Assembly: GCA_030407315.1 (NCBI GenBank)
Contig: JALQPE010001673.1
Location: 28,811-92,810 of the forward strand
Reading direction: 5' to 3'
Length of the DNA: 64,000 nt
Source of the DNA: Asparagopsis taxiformis
Taxonomy: Eukaryota > Rhodophyta > Florideophyceae > Bonnemaisoniales > Bonnemaisoniaceae
Below the pieces are notes generated by a model. That model was not told the DNA's origin and searched no databases. It worked only from the letters and a program-made list of their open reading frames with translations. Position numbers and translations under genes: made by a program. Shown piece by piece: positions 30,309-41,229 of this stretch (its first letter is position 1; every line of letters begins with the position of its first letter).

Positions 30309-31022
30309 AGAGTGCGCTGCGTGTGCACCACAGCTGCGCAGAACTAGTCAAAAACTTGTCACATAGTCATGTTGCTATTGCCAAATTCCTCCATTATGCC
30401 AGCTCATGTTTGTGAATTACAACCTGTATTATATATGAAGAGTATATAGAAATCGTGTCCCTGGCAGAGAGATTATCGCGTGCGGCAACGTGCTCAACTA
30501 TTTTCAGTCTTCTCCTTTTTCATCTTGACTCATTGCCATTCTACCACCATCAAGATTTTTTTGTCTCCGCGTTGCGTTCCAAGCTGCCCATTTCGTAGAC
30601 CATGGTTCCATTGTTGAATGTCAAACTCCAAATTGGCCTCATCCACATCTGCACTGGAAAATGACAACACCAGCGTTTCTCATACCGCCACACGAAAAGC
30701 CTGCCCAATGCATATTATCGGCGTCCATGTTGCACCCAACAATGAATCCTCATTGCGAAAGGTGCGTCGACAAAGAGATAATATTCACCTCACGAGTGTT
30801 TCCGCATTACTTTCCCTGTATGATCTGCCCAAGTAAATCCGACCAAGAGAGGTTTTCCAGCACGCTCTTTCTACGCTGACCCCATAAAATGTATTCTACA
30901 CATCCCTTCATATTGTTTTCCGGAATTCTCTTGTCCTTTCCAAATTGTATAAGAACGCCCTTCATGTCCTTCTCCCACACGTTCTTCATTTCACATTGTC
31001 ACAAAGTCCCATCTGAATCAAA
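30309..31022. other. intergenic, nothing recognised
   Basis: About 700 bp, AT-richer than the retrotransposons. Short frames are present but none shows protein features. It contains the presumptive promoter of the gene at 31023, including pyrimidine-rich stretches at 30950-31015. Confidence 0.5.
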
Positions 31023-33262
31023 ATGCCGCAGACCGAACACAAGGGATGGAATGTCATGGATCCCTCCACAACTGATCCAGAATCCATGCATGAGGAAGAC
31101 AAAGATCTGGACTCTCTATCCAAGGAAGATATCTTGGTTCCCATCTTAAATGTATTTGAATTTCTCTCTATGTGGAAACCAAGGAGATTTTCCAACTTTC
31201 GCTGGGCAGACATCACTCGCGATACAGAAGAATTCGGCCAGCAAATCAGTCAGTATGTATTGCATAAAGTGTACGGTCGCTTCACAGCCCGTTACAAGTT
31301 TCATCCGCTCCAACGCTTTCACACTGCATTGAGACGTTTCGATGTGATAGATTCCCTCGCTGAAAGACTTTCGGAGTCAGGAAACTATGCCTTCTATAAC
31401 GATGTTTGTGGTCAAGTCCCATCTTCGAAAAGCTTTCCTGTTGATCTCACCAAGATTTCCGACATTAGCAGTTTGCGAACATCTGCAGAATATCTGTACA
31501 AAGATGTATCCGCTAAGAAAGGCCACAAAGCAGGGCAGGCGGCTCGAAAGTTCTATCTAAGAGGTTTTAGTCGCAAGATATGCGCCCAAGATCGCACCGA
31601 TTGGTATAGTTTCAGGCACGAAATAACAGGAGAACTATGTAAGCCCACCACGTTGAGTGAGGCAGAGAGTGAAGATTCTAGTGATACTCTTCTAGTCGCT
31701 GTGTCTTATAAGGGAAACAATGTTCAAATTATCCACAAACAGAGAGACCTCGATCAGAACTTCGCTCCAACGGGAAAACATATGGTAGTCCAGGAGGAAA
31801 GACAAATGACTCTCTACTTCACCGATGACTTCCGATGGCCCCAGCTCATGAGATCTTGCATGGAAATAGCTAGATATAACGGTGTCAGATACGTAAGAGT
31901 ATGGATTGACCGTTTAATGGAAATGGGTCTCCCCCAGAAGAAAAGGAAGAAAAGCGTTCTCTGAAGTGGGAAGATTACGGCCTTTTCGCCTACGCTGTTT
32001 GTCCTGTCGTTCGCTTATATGAGCAGAATGAGCCTGAATATAATACGTTGTTCTGGAGAAAGATGGAGGCTGTAATGGGAGTTGCAGGAAAAGGATTAGT
32101 TGCCGATGACTACATGCTTCGAACGTACGATGTCGATTTCTACTATGGTCCAAAGCTTTACAAAAGACTTGGAGATGGATTAGCACTGATAGGCGGCACA
32201 GGGATCTACATCCGTTCTGTTTCTTTAGCACTGGCCACAGCAATTCTTACGGATGGTGTCAGCGTCAAAGAAGCTAATGAAGACCCTCGTACTTGGCAAG
32301 CGGTTCCTCAATGGAAGTCATGGGCACTTCGTACAATAAGTGAGGGAGCGTACAGTGAAGAGCATTCAATAATGGTAATGGAGGACAGTCCGATCACAAT
32401 TGGGCTTTCTCATTTCAAAGTGATTGCATTCTGGGAATCGATGATTTCAAAGAGTGAAGTTCTACAAGGAAGCAGTTACCTGGACATGTCAATTGAGAGC
32501 TCACGTAATGCTAAGAGGCCGCCGAAATGGGATGGTATTCAAGAATGGCTTGGAATGGTAGAAGGCAGTTTCATGTTACAAGACCGAGAAGCAATAATGG
32601 AATTCCTGAATAAGCACGTTTTGATAACAAGTTATGCTGCTCCAAGTGGCCATTTTTGTTCGATGCTTCAGTTGTCGACCGCGAATGGTGGTCACAAGCG
32701 AACATTAGCAGTTGAGCTATCGCGATTCTCGTCGCTAGAAAGTGGCTATGTAACAGCTGTTGCTGAAGCGACTGGGCTGCATTCAGCAGAAGGCTTATTG
32801 CCACGGTATTTGGTATTCAGGCCGAACCCCAACGAGGATCAGCAGGTAATATTGGAGGACGGAAAGGCGAAGTTCAAATACAAAAACATTGCAGTGGACC
32901 ACGCTTTTCGATGGCCTCTCTTGATTTTCTCTCTATTATTTACAGTGTTCTTTGCAATCGCCGCAAACCCGTTTAATACAGGCGCCGACGCAACTGACCC
33001 CAACGCAGGCGCTTCCCTTAAAATTGTGGAGCTTATATTGCTGCAGGTGTTGATGTGGTTACAATTATTATGGGTTATTCCTACAATAGTGCGAGCGATA
33101 TGGTCCGCGAGGACCAAGTGGCCTTGGCCTTGGAATGACAAGAGTGGCCTGGGCGAAGCTGTGTTTGACAATGTGAAGAACCATGCCTTGTTCGAATCTG
33201 GTATCAAGCCTTATTACCGACCCATGAAGTCGATCGAATACGCTGACTTGCGCTGGGAGTGA
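31023..33262 (+). CDS. unknown protein with two C-terminal membrane segments, split by one indel
   Basis: From the ATG at 31023 one frame runs to 31964. A second frame runs from about 31940 to 33262, and together they read as one protein of about 745 residues. The switch occurs at a run of five C (31931-31935): before it the sequence reads DRLMEMGLP, after it EEKEEKRSLKWEDYGLFAYA. One extra C would join them, so this is either a recent mutation or a base-call error in a homopolymer. The first half is soluble (RRFSNFRWADI, CMEIARYNGVRYVRVWIDRL). The second half has W-rich segments and ends with two hydrophobic helices (WPLLIFSLLFTVFFAIAANP; LILLQVLMWLQLLWVIPTIV) before a cytosolic-looking tail. 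I do not recognise the family, and the RYVRVWID motif is not enough to call it a HET-type domain. Confidence 0.6.
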
Positions 33263-33730
33263 TGATTCAATTGAAGAAATGATTTTAGAATAGTCGGATT
33301 TGGAGCAGCACGTGGCCACGATGTGACGACATCAACTCTGCGACACCGCATCGGCGCCAGACATGCCGTGGGAAAAGGGCACTGGAGGCTCTCAGAGCGC
33401 AACGTAGTCTGAGATCAGCATTAAACGAGACAATTGATACGCTGGCGTCGTAAGGGGGCGAGACGTCTCGTCGTAGAGAGGGTGCACCAATTTTGGACGC
33501 TTCTCTACTCGCCGATTCAATTACGCTTTGTCACACATGCAACTGGTGTCCATTAACGATATAGTGTCAATCGTAGCGTATATATGATGCAGATGGTGGA
33601 TGCAGTGCTATTGTAGCTCTGCCCTACGTGTTCGCCACTTTACTTTCTTCGCTGATTTGCGTCTCCCCAAGACTCGATATAACAGTATGCACCGTCCCTG
33701 CTTCACACACTATGCGCTCAACAAACAACC
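33263..33730. other. intergenic, nothing recognised
   Basis: About 470 bp between two plus-strand genes. No coding frame, repeat or RNA gene is seen. Confidence 0.5.
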
Positions 33731-34795
33731 ATGGCAAGTGGCCAATTTCGCAAGTCGCGTCTATTCCAACCGTCCTCCACTTCCGTAATCGCTGCATGCT
33801 TTCTAATCGTGACCGTCTTACTGTCTTTTAGACTGTTTCGCCCGATAGCGCTCACCCATAAATCGCTCCTTTCGGGCGGACCGATATGTATTCGCATGCA
33901 CAATGGAGATTCCAAAGAAGGCATTGGTGCCATTGTGAAACGATACGAGCTGGGCTTCGCAGCCGCCGAAGTCTACAATGCTCACATTGAACTGCCACTC
34001 AAGCCAAGTGAGCACGGGTACAACATCAGTGACATGTTCGCTTCTTGCAATGCGCCATCAGACTGTGAAATCCAACAACGTGAGCTGATCATCGACACGT
34101 GTGAGAGAGGAGATTGTGAGTGTATTTCATCGACTATACGACAATCTTTGCATCATATCGTACGCAAATGTAACGTGCTGTCCATCTACGCCGATGGCGC
34201 ACGACACATGGAGTTCTCCGGTTGTTATAACAAGACTCTTTCCAAGTATTTCGACACCAATGACCGTCTACTAACGATGCCGTATGCGGCCATTCATTAC
34301 AGACAAGGTGACCTCAAGTGGCAGAATGGTGGAAAGTCGCTGAGCCAATTTGAACTAAAAGTTTTGATCCACTTCCTGTGCTCGGCAACACCACTCAATA
34401 TAATAGTCGTAACGGAAGGCCAAGCAGAAGCACCAATCTGTCCAAATCGTACGTACATTGCAAATGATTCGTCCATCCTCGAGTCAATGAACATATTCAG
34501 ATATGCGCATACAGTCGCTCTGAGCACTAGTAGCTTTTCTAGACTCATTGCTCAGCGCACACATGCACGACGCTTTGTTGTTTCAGAACGTTCACTCGGG
34601 TTGTACACATGGGCGAGCGGCGTGAAATGGAGCGTTTACTCCAAAGATGGGTCAATGCATCACTACTCAAGCACACAAGTGCGCGCGGCTTCCGCACAAC
34701 CCGGTGGATGGATTTCAGAATCCTATTTCGTAAAGCAGCCGAAGATAACTATGCCGGTGGATTCAATTGGCGAGTCGTGGCGAAAGTTACTCTAA
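33731..34795 (+). CDS. type II membrane protein, possible glycosyltransferase
   Basis: 354 residues from the ATG at 33731 (ACC-ATGG context). A short basic N-terminus is followed by one membrane helix (SVIAACFLIVTVLLSFRLF, residues 18-36), then a Cys-containing luminal domain with N-glycosylation sequons (NIS, NKT, NRT, NDS). This is the plan of a Golgi type II enzyme. IHYRQGDLKW at residues 188-197 resembles the H-R-GD nucleotide-sugar motif of fucosyltransferase-like enzymes, and IIVVTEG then RYAHTVALSTSSFSRLIA resemble the later parts of such folds. A fucosyltransferase-like role is a guess from these motifs; the substrate is unknown. The frame is intact. Confidence 0.6.
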   Translation: MASGQFRKSRLFQPSSTSVIAACFLIVTVLLSFRLFRPIALTHKSLLSGGPICIRMHNGDSKEGIGAIVKRYELGFAAAEVYNAHIELPLKPSEHGYNISDMFASCNAPSDCEIQQRELIIDTCERGDCECISSTIRQSLHHIVRKCNVLSIYADGARHMEFSGCYNKTLSKYFDTNDRLLTMPYAAIHYRQGDLKWQNGGKSLSQFELKVLIHFLCSATPLNIIVVTEGQAEAPICPNRTYIANDSSILESMNIFRYAHTVALSTSSFSRLIAQRTHARRFVVSERSLGLYTWASGVKWSVYSKDGSMHHYSSTQVRAASAQPGGWISESYFVKQPKITMPVDSIGESWRKLL

Positions 34796-34893
34796 TTACT
34801 GTGCAGCGAGCGATCCAGTTTTTTTGAAACAAACTATTTTTGTTTGGTAGCGTAACATTTACCGCACCCTATTCTCCGTATCTGTCCGCCACG

Positions 34894-35277
34894 TCAGATA
34901 TTGATGCTTTGCGGCACCAATCCCGGACGCATATAATCGTACTTGAGCGTGCGATTCGCTTCGCGCTTTTCAATGATCGCATCGATCTCTTCCAGTCGAG
35001 CTTGGTACTTCTTCAACGCATCCTTGATGGGTCGATCCGAGGGCAACTCGCGGCGGCGATATTCTCCTAGTTTTGTGTAGTAAACTGCGCCAATAACGGA
35101 CAGAATCTGCAGTTGCTCAATAGCCGTCTCAAGTGGTGCTAGAGATTCCTGCCACTTTTTGATCCCACTCTTCTCATCTTCTTTCATTCGGTTTTGGTGA
35201 TCGCACGCGACTGCAAGGACGGCTGGTTGGCCGTGAAACACAGTTCGTCGGCAGTAGCAGCGCAATAGTGCACACAT
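34894..35277 (-). pseudogene. lipoxygenase C-terminal fragment
   Basis: The minus-strand frame from the ATG at 35277 ends with a stretch typical of the extreme C-terminus of lipoxygenases: LETAIEQLQILSVIGAVYYT, LPSDRPIKDALKKYQARLEE, then VPQSINI. The terminal Ile supplies an iron ligand in this family, and the final ...SI.I is characteristic. Only about 100 of the usual 700-900 residues are present. The iron-binding histidine helix is absent upstream, where an in-frame TGA stops the frame at 35284-35286. It is read as a truncated gene relic lying tail-out against the cullin fragment on the other strand. Confidence 0.6.
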
Positions 35278-35429
35278 ACAATCTCAATGAGCTGTTGCAG
35301 CATCGACGTCGGTCGATTTGCTGAGCTGGACGTAGCAGACTGCATGGTGGACGTAAGGCCCTCTGTTTCTCTGTGTATTGCTGCTAGTGGTGAGTACTAC
35401 TACGATGAATTATTATGCGGTCTTGCACA

Positions 35430-35735
35430 ATGTTATCTAGACGGGACACTAGTAAGGTCCTCCACTTGCTTGAGAAAGCTAATAACGCCGATGAGCTACA
35501 TGTATATGTTTTGCAAGCTGGGAGATGGACCCTTAGTAGCCAAGCTACGAAAGTGAAACCCTCATTTACTTCGTTAGACTACCGGGAGACTGTTAAGGGA
35601 TTCTATCGCACTAAACATAGTGGTCGGAAACACGTGCATCACATGGATGGCTCATGTACAGTTGTGCCTTACGTACAGAAGGCTACAAAACGACTAGAGC
35701 GCAACGACAATTGCGATTGTCAAAGAAAATTTTGA
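35430..35735 (+). pseudogene. cullin fragment
   Basis: About 100 codons whose sequence follows the cullin homology region of ubiquitin-ligase scaffolds: ELHVYVLQAGRWTL (cullins: V.VL..G.WP), then FYRTKHSGRK (cullins: FY..KHSGRKL.W), then GSCTV and a KRLE segment. The frame ends at 35735, before the LQ.S..Q...L.LFN part and the neddylation domain. No upstream cullin repeats are found. It is a relic, not a working gene. The assignment rests on the conserved HSGRK context. Confidence 0.6.
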
Positions 35736-36784
35736 TACGAAGGATAGGTCGCATACAAAACGGCGTAGTACTAACAATGCCGAAGGTCATTGAGTGCTTA
35801 CACACATGCAAACCAACGTCATGATCTTCGAATTTGTCACAGCACCACTGGATGGCGACAACTTCATTACATCGAACAAAAATAATACTGTAGACTATAA
35901 CAGTCAGGCATTGAAGGTCTCAGAAATCTGTACCGGATGACATCTGTGCTGGGGGATGATTATGGGGAGTGCTTAATCTACCGCCGGTATGGACGGTGAG
36001 ATTTGGACGAATCAGAAGCACTCGTCAAGCGATTTCGACCAATTACTGAAGCTCGTCCAACGCGTGGCCCGGCACTCTCCGTGGCCCGGGGGCGCACCAA
36101 TCACATAAACTCGTCGGAGAAGTATGACAAAGTGGCCCTGCAAAACGCCATGCCATTGGTCAGAAACAAGCTGACTGCCGAAAAGCTGAAAAAAGTATCG
36201 TTAGCGATACCCTTCGAAACGGCTTCTCTGGGAGGTTTCTCTCATCGTGCTGGTTTGTGTGACAAGTGGAAGATTTGGACGTGACACCAGTTGTTTAAAA
36301 TTTTCAGTTTTGGTGACGGCAAACTTTCAAGTTCCCCAAAAGTGAAACCTGAATTTCCACCACATTTTCGCTGTTGTAAAACCCGGCGGCGCGCAGATTC
36401 AAATCTCAAAATGGGCGGCACTACAATTAGGACCGGCTCGGAAATGGTCCACTCCTTATCGAGACCCCCACCTGCCAACGCACAGCTCACTGCCATATCC
36501 GCTCCGCCACGACCACTGCCACCTGACATCACTGTTGCGCGCGAAATCTCACAAACCACACAAGCATTTCTACCCGCCGTCTTTTTTATGCGATCTCAAA
36601 GAATTTCCGTTATTCAGACGCGTCCGTTCTGAGCTGGTGACAATTAACATCTCAAGATTCAAACAATTTGCTGTTTTCTATGCGATTCCGTCACAAAAGC
36701 GTTTGGTAGTTGACTATCAGTCTAAGCACTGTGCGCACAAGATTGTTTTGTACGAAGATCTTTTCGAAACCGCATAATTAGGCA
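35736..36784. other. intergenic, no supported gene
   Basis: About 1 kb. Short frames on both strands (for example 36003-36284 plus, lacking an ATG) show no recognisable motif. Nothing else is seen. Confidence 0.45.
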
Positions 36785-38605
36785 ATGGAAGATCTGGAGA
36801 GCATGGGTTCCATATCTTCCACTGATGAAAATGGGCCCACCGCGCTGATAGATGAATTCCTGGAACTATTGGGATCAATTGGGATGGATACCAATGGAGA
36901 GGAGAAAATTATAGTACGTATGTACCTGGAAGAGTTGATTTCGTCGTTCAACTGCAATGACGACGCACGGCCTTGGTGCGAACATTCAAAACGAGGATCA
37001 ATGCTCGACGACCATCTAATGTTGGCAGGCCTATCTGAGCTTGTCATGGGTGAAAATTTTGTCGTTTTTGCATGTAATTCCGCACAGTTGTTCATGGCTG
37101 GTGCGAAACTGTTTCCAAATGGACTATTTGAAGATAAAGGATTGTTCGAAAACGTTAAAGGAATTCTTTTAGATGCATGGGATGCTCGAGACAGTCCCCC
37201 GTCTGTTCTGATTCCCGTGAACATGAGAAGGTCTCATTGGGGCGTTGTTTTTGCCACGAAGGATCCAGAAACCAGAACAGAGGGAAGAATATACTGGGGT
37301 GATAGCACACGGCACCCATCACCTCCAAACCTTCTGCAGTTTGTATCCGCATTCTTTGAGGAGATATGTGAAAACATCACCTGGAAGATTATGTCAGAGA
37401 ATTACATTCTAGATGTACTGTCGTTCAAAATACAGCAAGACACATATACCTGCGGTTTCTATGTTCTGAATGCAGCAGCATGCCTCGCAAAGTGCTCTGG
37501 AAACTTTCCTACAGAATCCTATCGTACGTGCAACTCCCGAGAGCTGTCCGAAAAAATTCGGAACTGCTGTACTAAACGATATATTGAAACTGTACTGGAG
37601 GTTCATGATTATGGCAAATGCAAGAACGGAATTGTGAGCGACCTGGACGTATATAGACGCTTGATGTCCTATCTTCCTGGTTACCAGGAGTCAAGTGATA
37701 ATGAAATCGAACGTACGCCCGTTATAACAATTGAAATAGATTCTTCATCCCCGAACTGCAGAGTTTCTCATCCTGGAGATGTGGAGTATGAGTATGAGGA
37801 AGAACTGGATGGGAAAAATGTTTTCGAAAGTAAGTTGAAGTGGGATGAAGAATTAGCAGAACGAAAGACCGATGTGAAAAGAATTCCTACATGCATGGAA
37901 GAGTGCGGAGGTCTAGCTCCCATTGAAGCACAAAATGACGCTTGCGGAGAAGGAGAGGATTCATCTTTGTCAAATTTTAAGATGGTAGAAAGCATAGACC
38001 AAGACCTTCCAAGCAGGGTTGAAGCAGCTATATTAACAGTCGAGGCTCGAAAAGAACGTCCTAGGAGCGGCTTGCAGATGTTGTCTTCAGGCGGGCCAGG
38101 TCAGTACAATCCAAATGAGTATGGTCCACGGTGCGCGGAGGCGGTTCAAAAGAAACACGACGCATCAGCAGACAGAAATGAAAATGGTCACCATGCCGAT
38201 ACCAGCGTGACAGACACAGGTGAGTCCGTAGCGGCCGGCGGTTGCCGTACACCGCAGGGTGGCCCACAAAATGTGCTTCGATCAACCTTCGGAAAGGATG
38301 TTGTTGAGATTACATCCGTTGGTGATACATTTGGTTGTACAAAAAACATTCACCGCACGGTGGGTGAAGAAAAGCGCACTACATCTAAAAGCTCCAGCGA
38401 GAGCACCCTTGGAACCTCCTTTCCGACCAAGAAGCAAGAAAAATGTTCCAGCAGCATCAACGAAAAACTATTCCAAAGCGAATACAATACAGTGAATCAA
38501 AGATACCTTATTGTGGACGGTTCAATCTTGGGATACTTGGACATGTGCTTTGCGAACGGGGTGCATTTCGGTTCTCTCACAACAGCAGTATTAGTCCTTC
38601 CATGA
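36785..38605 (+). CDS. Ulp1-type (C48) cysteine protease
   Basis: 606 residues from the ATG at 36785. The protease core lies in residues 140-235 with the catalytic set in order: His151 in RRSHWGVV, Asp173 in IYWGDS, Gln218 in KIQQD and the nucleophile Cys223 in TCGFYVL. Ulp1/SENP enzymes cleave SUMO or similar modifiers. The remaining ~370 residues are acidic and low-complexity, with no further domain. The protease lies at the N-terminal side rather than at the C-terminus as in cellular SENPs. In many eukaryotes such stand-alone Ulp1 genes belong to DNA transposons, and the transposase cluster starts 2.6 kb downstream, so a transposon origin is plausible. No terminal repeats linking them were found. 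Confidence 0.8.
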   Translation: MEDLESMGSISSTDENGPTALIDEFLELLGSIGMDTNGEEKIIVRMYLEELISSFNCNDDARPWCEHSKRGSMLDDHLMLAGLSELVMGENFVVFACNSAQLFMAGAKLFPNGLFEDKGLFENVKGILLDAWDARDSPPSVLIPVNMRRSHWGVVFATKDPETRTEGRIYWGDSTRHPSPPNLLQFVSAFFEEICENITWKIMSENYILDVLSFKIQQDTYTCGFYVLNAAACLAKCSGNFPTESYRTCNSRELSEKIRNCCTKRYIETVLEVHDYGKCKNGIVSDLDVYRRLMSYLPGYQESSDNEIERTPVITIEIDSSSPNCRVSHPGDVEYEYEEELDGKNVFESKLKWDEELAERKTDVKRIPTCMEECGGLAPIEAQNDACGEGEDSSLSNFKMVESIDQDLPSRVEAAILTVEARKERPRSGLQMLSSGGPGQYNPNEYGPRCAEAVQKKHDASADRNENGHHADTSVTDTGESVAAGGCRTPQGGPQNVLRSTFGKDVVEITSVGDTFGCTKNIHRTVGEEKRTTSKSSSESTLGTSFPTKKQEKCSSSINEKLFQSEYNTVNQRYLIVDGSILGYLDMCFANGVHFGSLTTAVLVLP

Positions 38606-38703
38606 TCGTAGTGAGCGTCGAGAAGTGGAAAATCAAAGATGGGGATGTTTTCTACATTGGTGATGATGAATTACTACATGCCAACTTTATTTCTTCGAAG
38701 TTA

Positions 38704-39318
38704 TCATTTCAGACTAGACGAAAAGCGTCCTCTCGCTACTGGAAACGATTTACCGATACCGCGCTCGAGAATAGATTTCTTCCTCTTCCTCGATCCTCTG
38801 TTTCCCGCCATCCGCACTGACGGATTGCCGATTTCCCCAGATATAAGGACATTCCTTCCCTCGCTTCGAAACACTTCGCCAGGGGAAGGACGATACTCAG
38901 TAGATAGTGGGCGGTCGATGTTCACCCCAGCACCAGGGGGTTCACCACGTGAAGACTGTGCGAGAAGATAGTCCAATGTTGACTTGAACACTGCGGAGGC
39001 ATGTTTTCCTTGATTCTCGACATGACGGAAGATTTGATCGAAGACTGCTTTGCAGTTGGTGTATCTGATATTCTCATCTATCATGTTTCGCTTCAGACCA
39101 GTAATGTTCTCGTCATAATGAATGACTTCTTCGTTTCGACGCTGGAAACCAGTTTGACTCATGAAATGTGTGACATCATCGAGTACGTGGTCGATTCCCG
39201 TAAAGCGGAGACGAATTCCTTCATCTCTCCAAATTGTACGGTTACGCCTCCAGTGTGTATGGAACAAAGAGATGAGATGCAATTTCTCATTAGTTCCTAG
39301 ATGTTCTCTGATGGCCAT
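38704..39318 (-). CDS. unknown protein
   Basis: 205 residues from the ATG at 39318, converging with the protease gene. Start region: MAIREHLGTNEKLHLISLFH; middle: VTHFMSQTGFQRRNEEVIHY; end: basic, SRKRKKSILE. No known domain is recognised. The frame is open further upstream into the 43-bp repeats, but the codon pattern there is repeat-driven, so the ATG at 39318 is preferred. Confidence 0.45.
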   Translation of the reverse strand: MAIREHLGTNEKLHLISLFHTHWRRNRTIWRDEGIRLRFTGIDHVLDDVTHFMSQTGFQRRNEEVIHYDENITGLKRNMIDENIRYTNCKAVFDQIFRHVENQGKHASAVFKSTLDYLLAQSSRGEPPGAGVNIDRPLSTEYRPSPGEVFRSEGRNVLISGEIGNPSVRMAGNRGSRKRKKSILERGIGKSFPVARGRFSSSLK

Positions 39319-41229
39319 ATTTGTCTTTGTGTAATCTGAGTAACATCTGTGTTTTCGGAAGTGGACGCGGACGTCCAGTCTCTCTAGTACGGGTCCTAGT
39401 CGGCCCCGAGATTTACTAGAACAAATGAACGTCCGCGTCCAAAAAAAATAAAATTTTTGGATGCGGACGTCCACTTTCTCTAGTACATATGGCGGAATAC
39501 CAGGGCCCGACATCCACTTTCTCTAGTACATATGGCGGAATACTAGGACCCGACATCCACTTTCTCTAGTACGTTTGGCGGAATACTAGGACCCGACATC
39601 CAGTATACAATATATCGGCGAAAACCGGGAGGGAAGAAATTACAGCGGATGGTAAATTCAGGGCCCATATCGGACCGTATTTTATTCTCTCATTTACGAA
39701 ACTGCTCGTATACAATACGTCTCTCTAGAATAGGAAATACATATCTGGTCAGAATAGGAAATAAATACCCGGTTAGAATAGGAAATACGTATCCAGCCAG
39801 AATACAAAATACCTGTCAGCATATCGTCGATCACCCATCTCCCTCACTATCGCGTTCTCCCTACCATCCGAACGCCATGCACCACCATCCGCACATACTT
39901 CAAGATCCCTCACGACCTAGATTACAAAAATACGCTCCTGCCCAATTCCATCCCCGCTTTCCTCGACACCACCCCAGCCCATTAAATCATCAAGACATCA
40001 AACACGAACATGGTCAGCAAAATCTTACACCACTTGAAACCCACTCTCACTTCTATCTTATGCCCGAAAATATACACATACCAGAAACACCTCACAGCTT
40101 CATTCCCCATCTTCCTAGATCCCTTCTTCACTCTCCTTGAGTCCTGCCGTTCCTGCTTCACCACTCCTGCATCACATACAAAACATCAACCCCAACAGTC
40201 AGATTCAAAAGCGACGCTTACCACGACAGATATCCTAGAAACTCCCTTACTTACCTCTCATCCATCCTACACAAAATACAAACCATGATCCAAAAACCTT
40301 GCAATGAATAATCAAAGTCAGCAGTCCATATCTTCGCAAAACAAGTCTTGGTGCTAAGTGAAACTTACTTTCTGTCATCAACATTCCTGCATCATCTACA
40401 CAACATCGGAATCAACCACAACAGTCAGACTCAAAACCAACCTTCCCTCGCAGCATACTTTCAAAACTTCACGTACCTCTCTTCCATCCTCCGCTCAATA
40501 CACACCATGAGTCAACAGGCTTGCAAGGAAAAATATCGCATCAACGGAAATAGTCAGACTCAAAACCCACGCTTCCCTCAATGCATACCCTCAAGATTCG
40601 CGCACGTACCTTCGTCCATCCTCTACACTGAACAAAGCAAAGGCGGTCAAAGAATCTCAGTCGGTGATGAGGGCGGAGTGGAGCCTGCGGCGTCGACCGG
40701 ACAGCTTTCAGCGTCCGCTTAAGTCTTGCTGTGCATACTCGAAATCATCGCCGGCAGTGAGATTGAGTATGGCCCAAGCTATGGTCTCTGAATCCCCGAA
40801 CAATGAGATCCGGATCGAGAACAACGAATATAAACATATAATCATATATATGAGAATCCATTTGCTTTCCTTACATGATCCGTGGCATATCCGCTGTAAA
40901 GCACATTCAGATTCCACGAAGTTCGGAAATAAAAAGTTTATTATTACAAATGAATTAATTGAAAATTCATGTCCCAGGGCAGTCGTTCGTCCTTCCATGC
41001 ACACGTTGCCAGCACGCAATGTGATGTAACAGTTGGAAATGATTGAACTCTCGGTTAAATTCCACCGTTGGGATGTCAGCTGGAGTGAGCACAAAACTAC
41101 TACCCACAAAACTACGAACAAGTTACATTTCAAGTCTCGAAAGCACCACAAAAATAAAATTGGTCGCATCTGGACGGCACAGTCTCCCCTGTTCAGCTCG
41201 CAATCCTCCCTTTTGCGTCAAAACTCGAC
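39319..41229. other. repeat-rich non-coding stretch before the transposase
   Basis: Besides the 43-bp units it holds a 24-bp tandem repeat (AGAATAGGAAATAC...) at 39727, 39751, 39775 and 39799. A looser repeat of C/A-rich sequence at 40150-40640 shows the recurring words CATCCTACAC/CATCCTCCGC and CAACAGTCAGA-TCAAAA. A P/H-rich open frame across 39649-40140 is repeat and low-complexity sequence, not a supported gene. Confidence 0.6.
39362..39602 (+). repeat. 43-bp tandem repeats with inverted GGACGCGGACGT arms
   Basis: Three units start at 39473, 39516 and 39559 with ACTTTCTCTAGTACATATGG and end with a CCCGACATCC-type word (period 43). A diverged copy lies at 39376. GGACGCGGACGT (39363-39374) is inverted at 39429-39440. 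The cluster lies just upstream of the minus-strand gene and left of the transposase region, and could be subterminal repeats of a transposon or a promoter array. Confidence 0.75.

Noticed and set aside
31860..31920. HET or TIR-like domain suggested by RYVRVWID
   Set aside because: A single short resemblance. The rest of the protein does not follow either fold's motif order.
39649..40140. 163-codon His/Pro-rich ORF
   Set aside because: It spans 24-bp tandem repeats and C/A-rich low-complexity sequence. No conserved motif.
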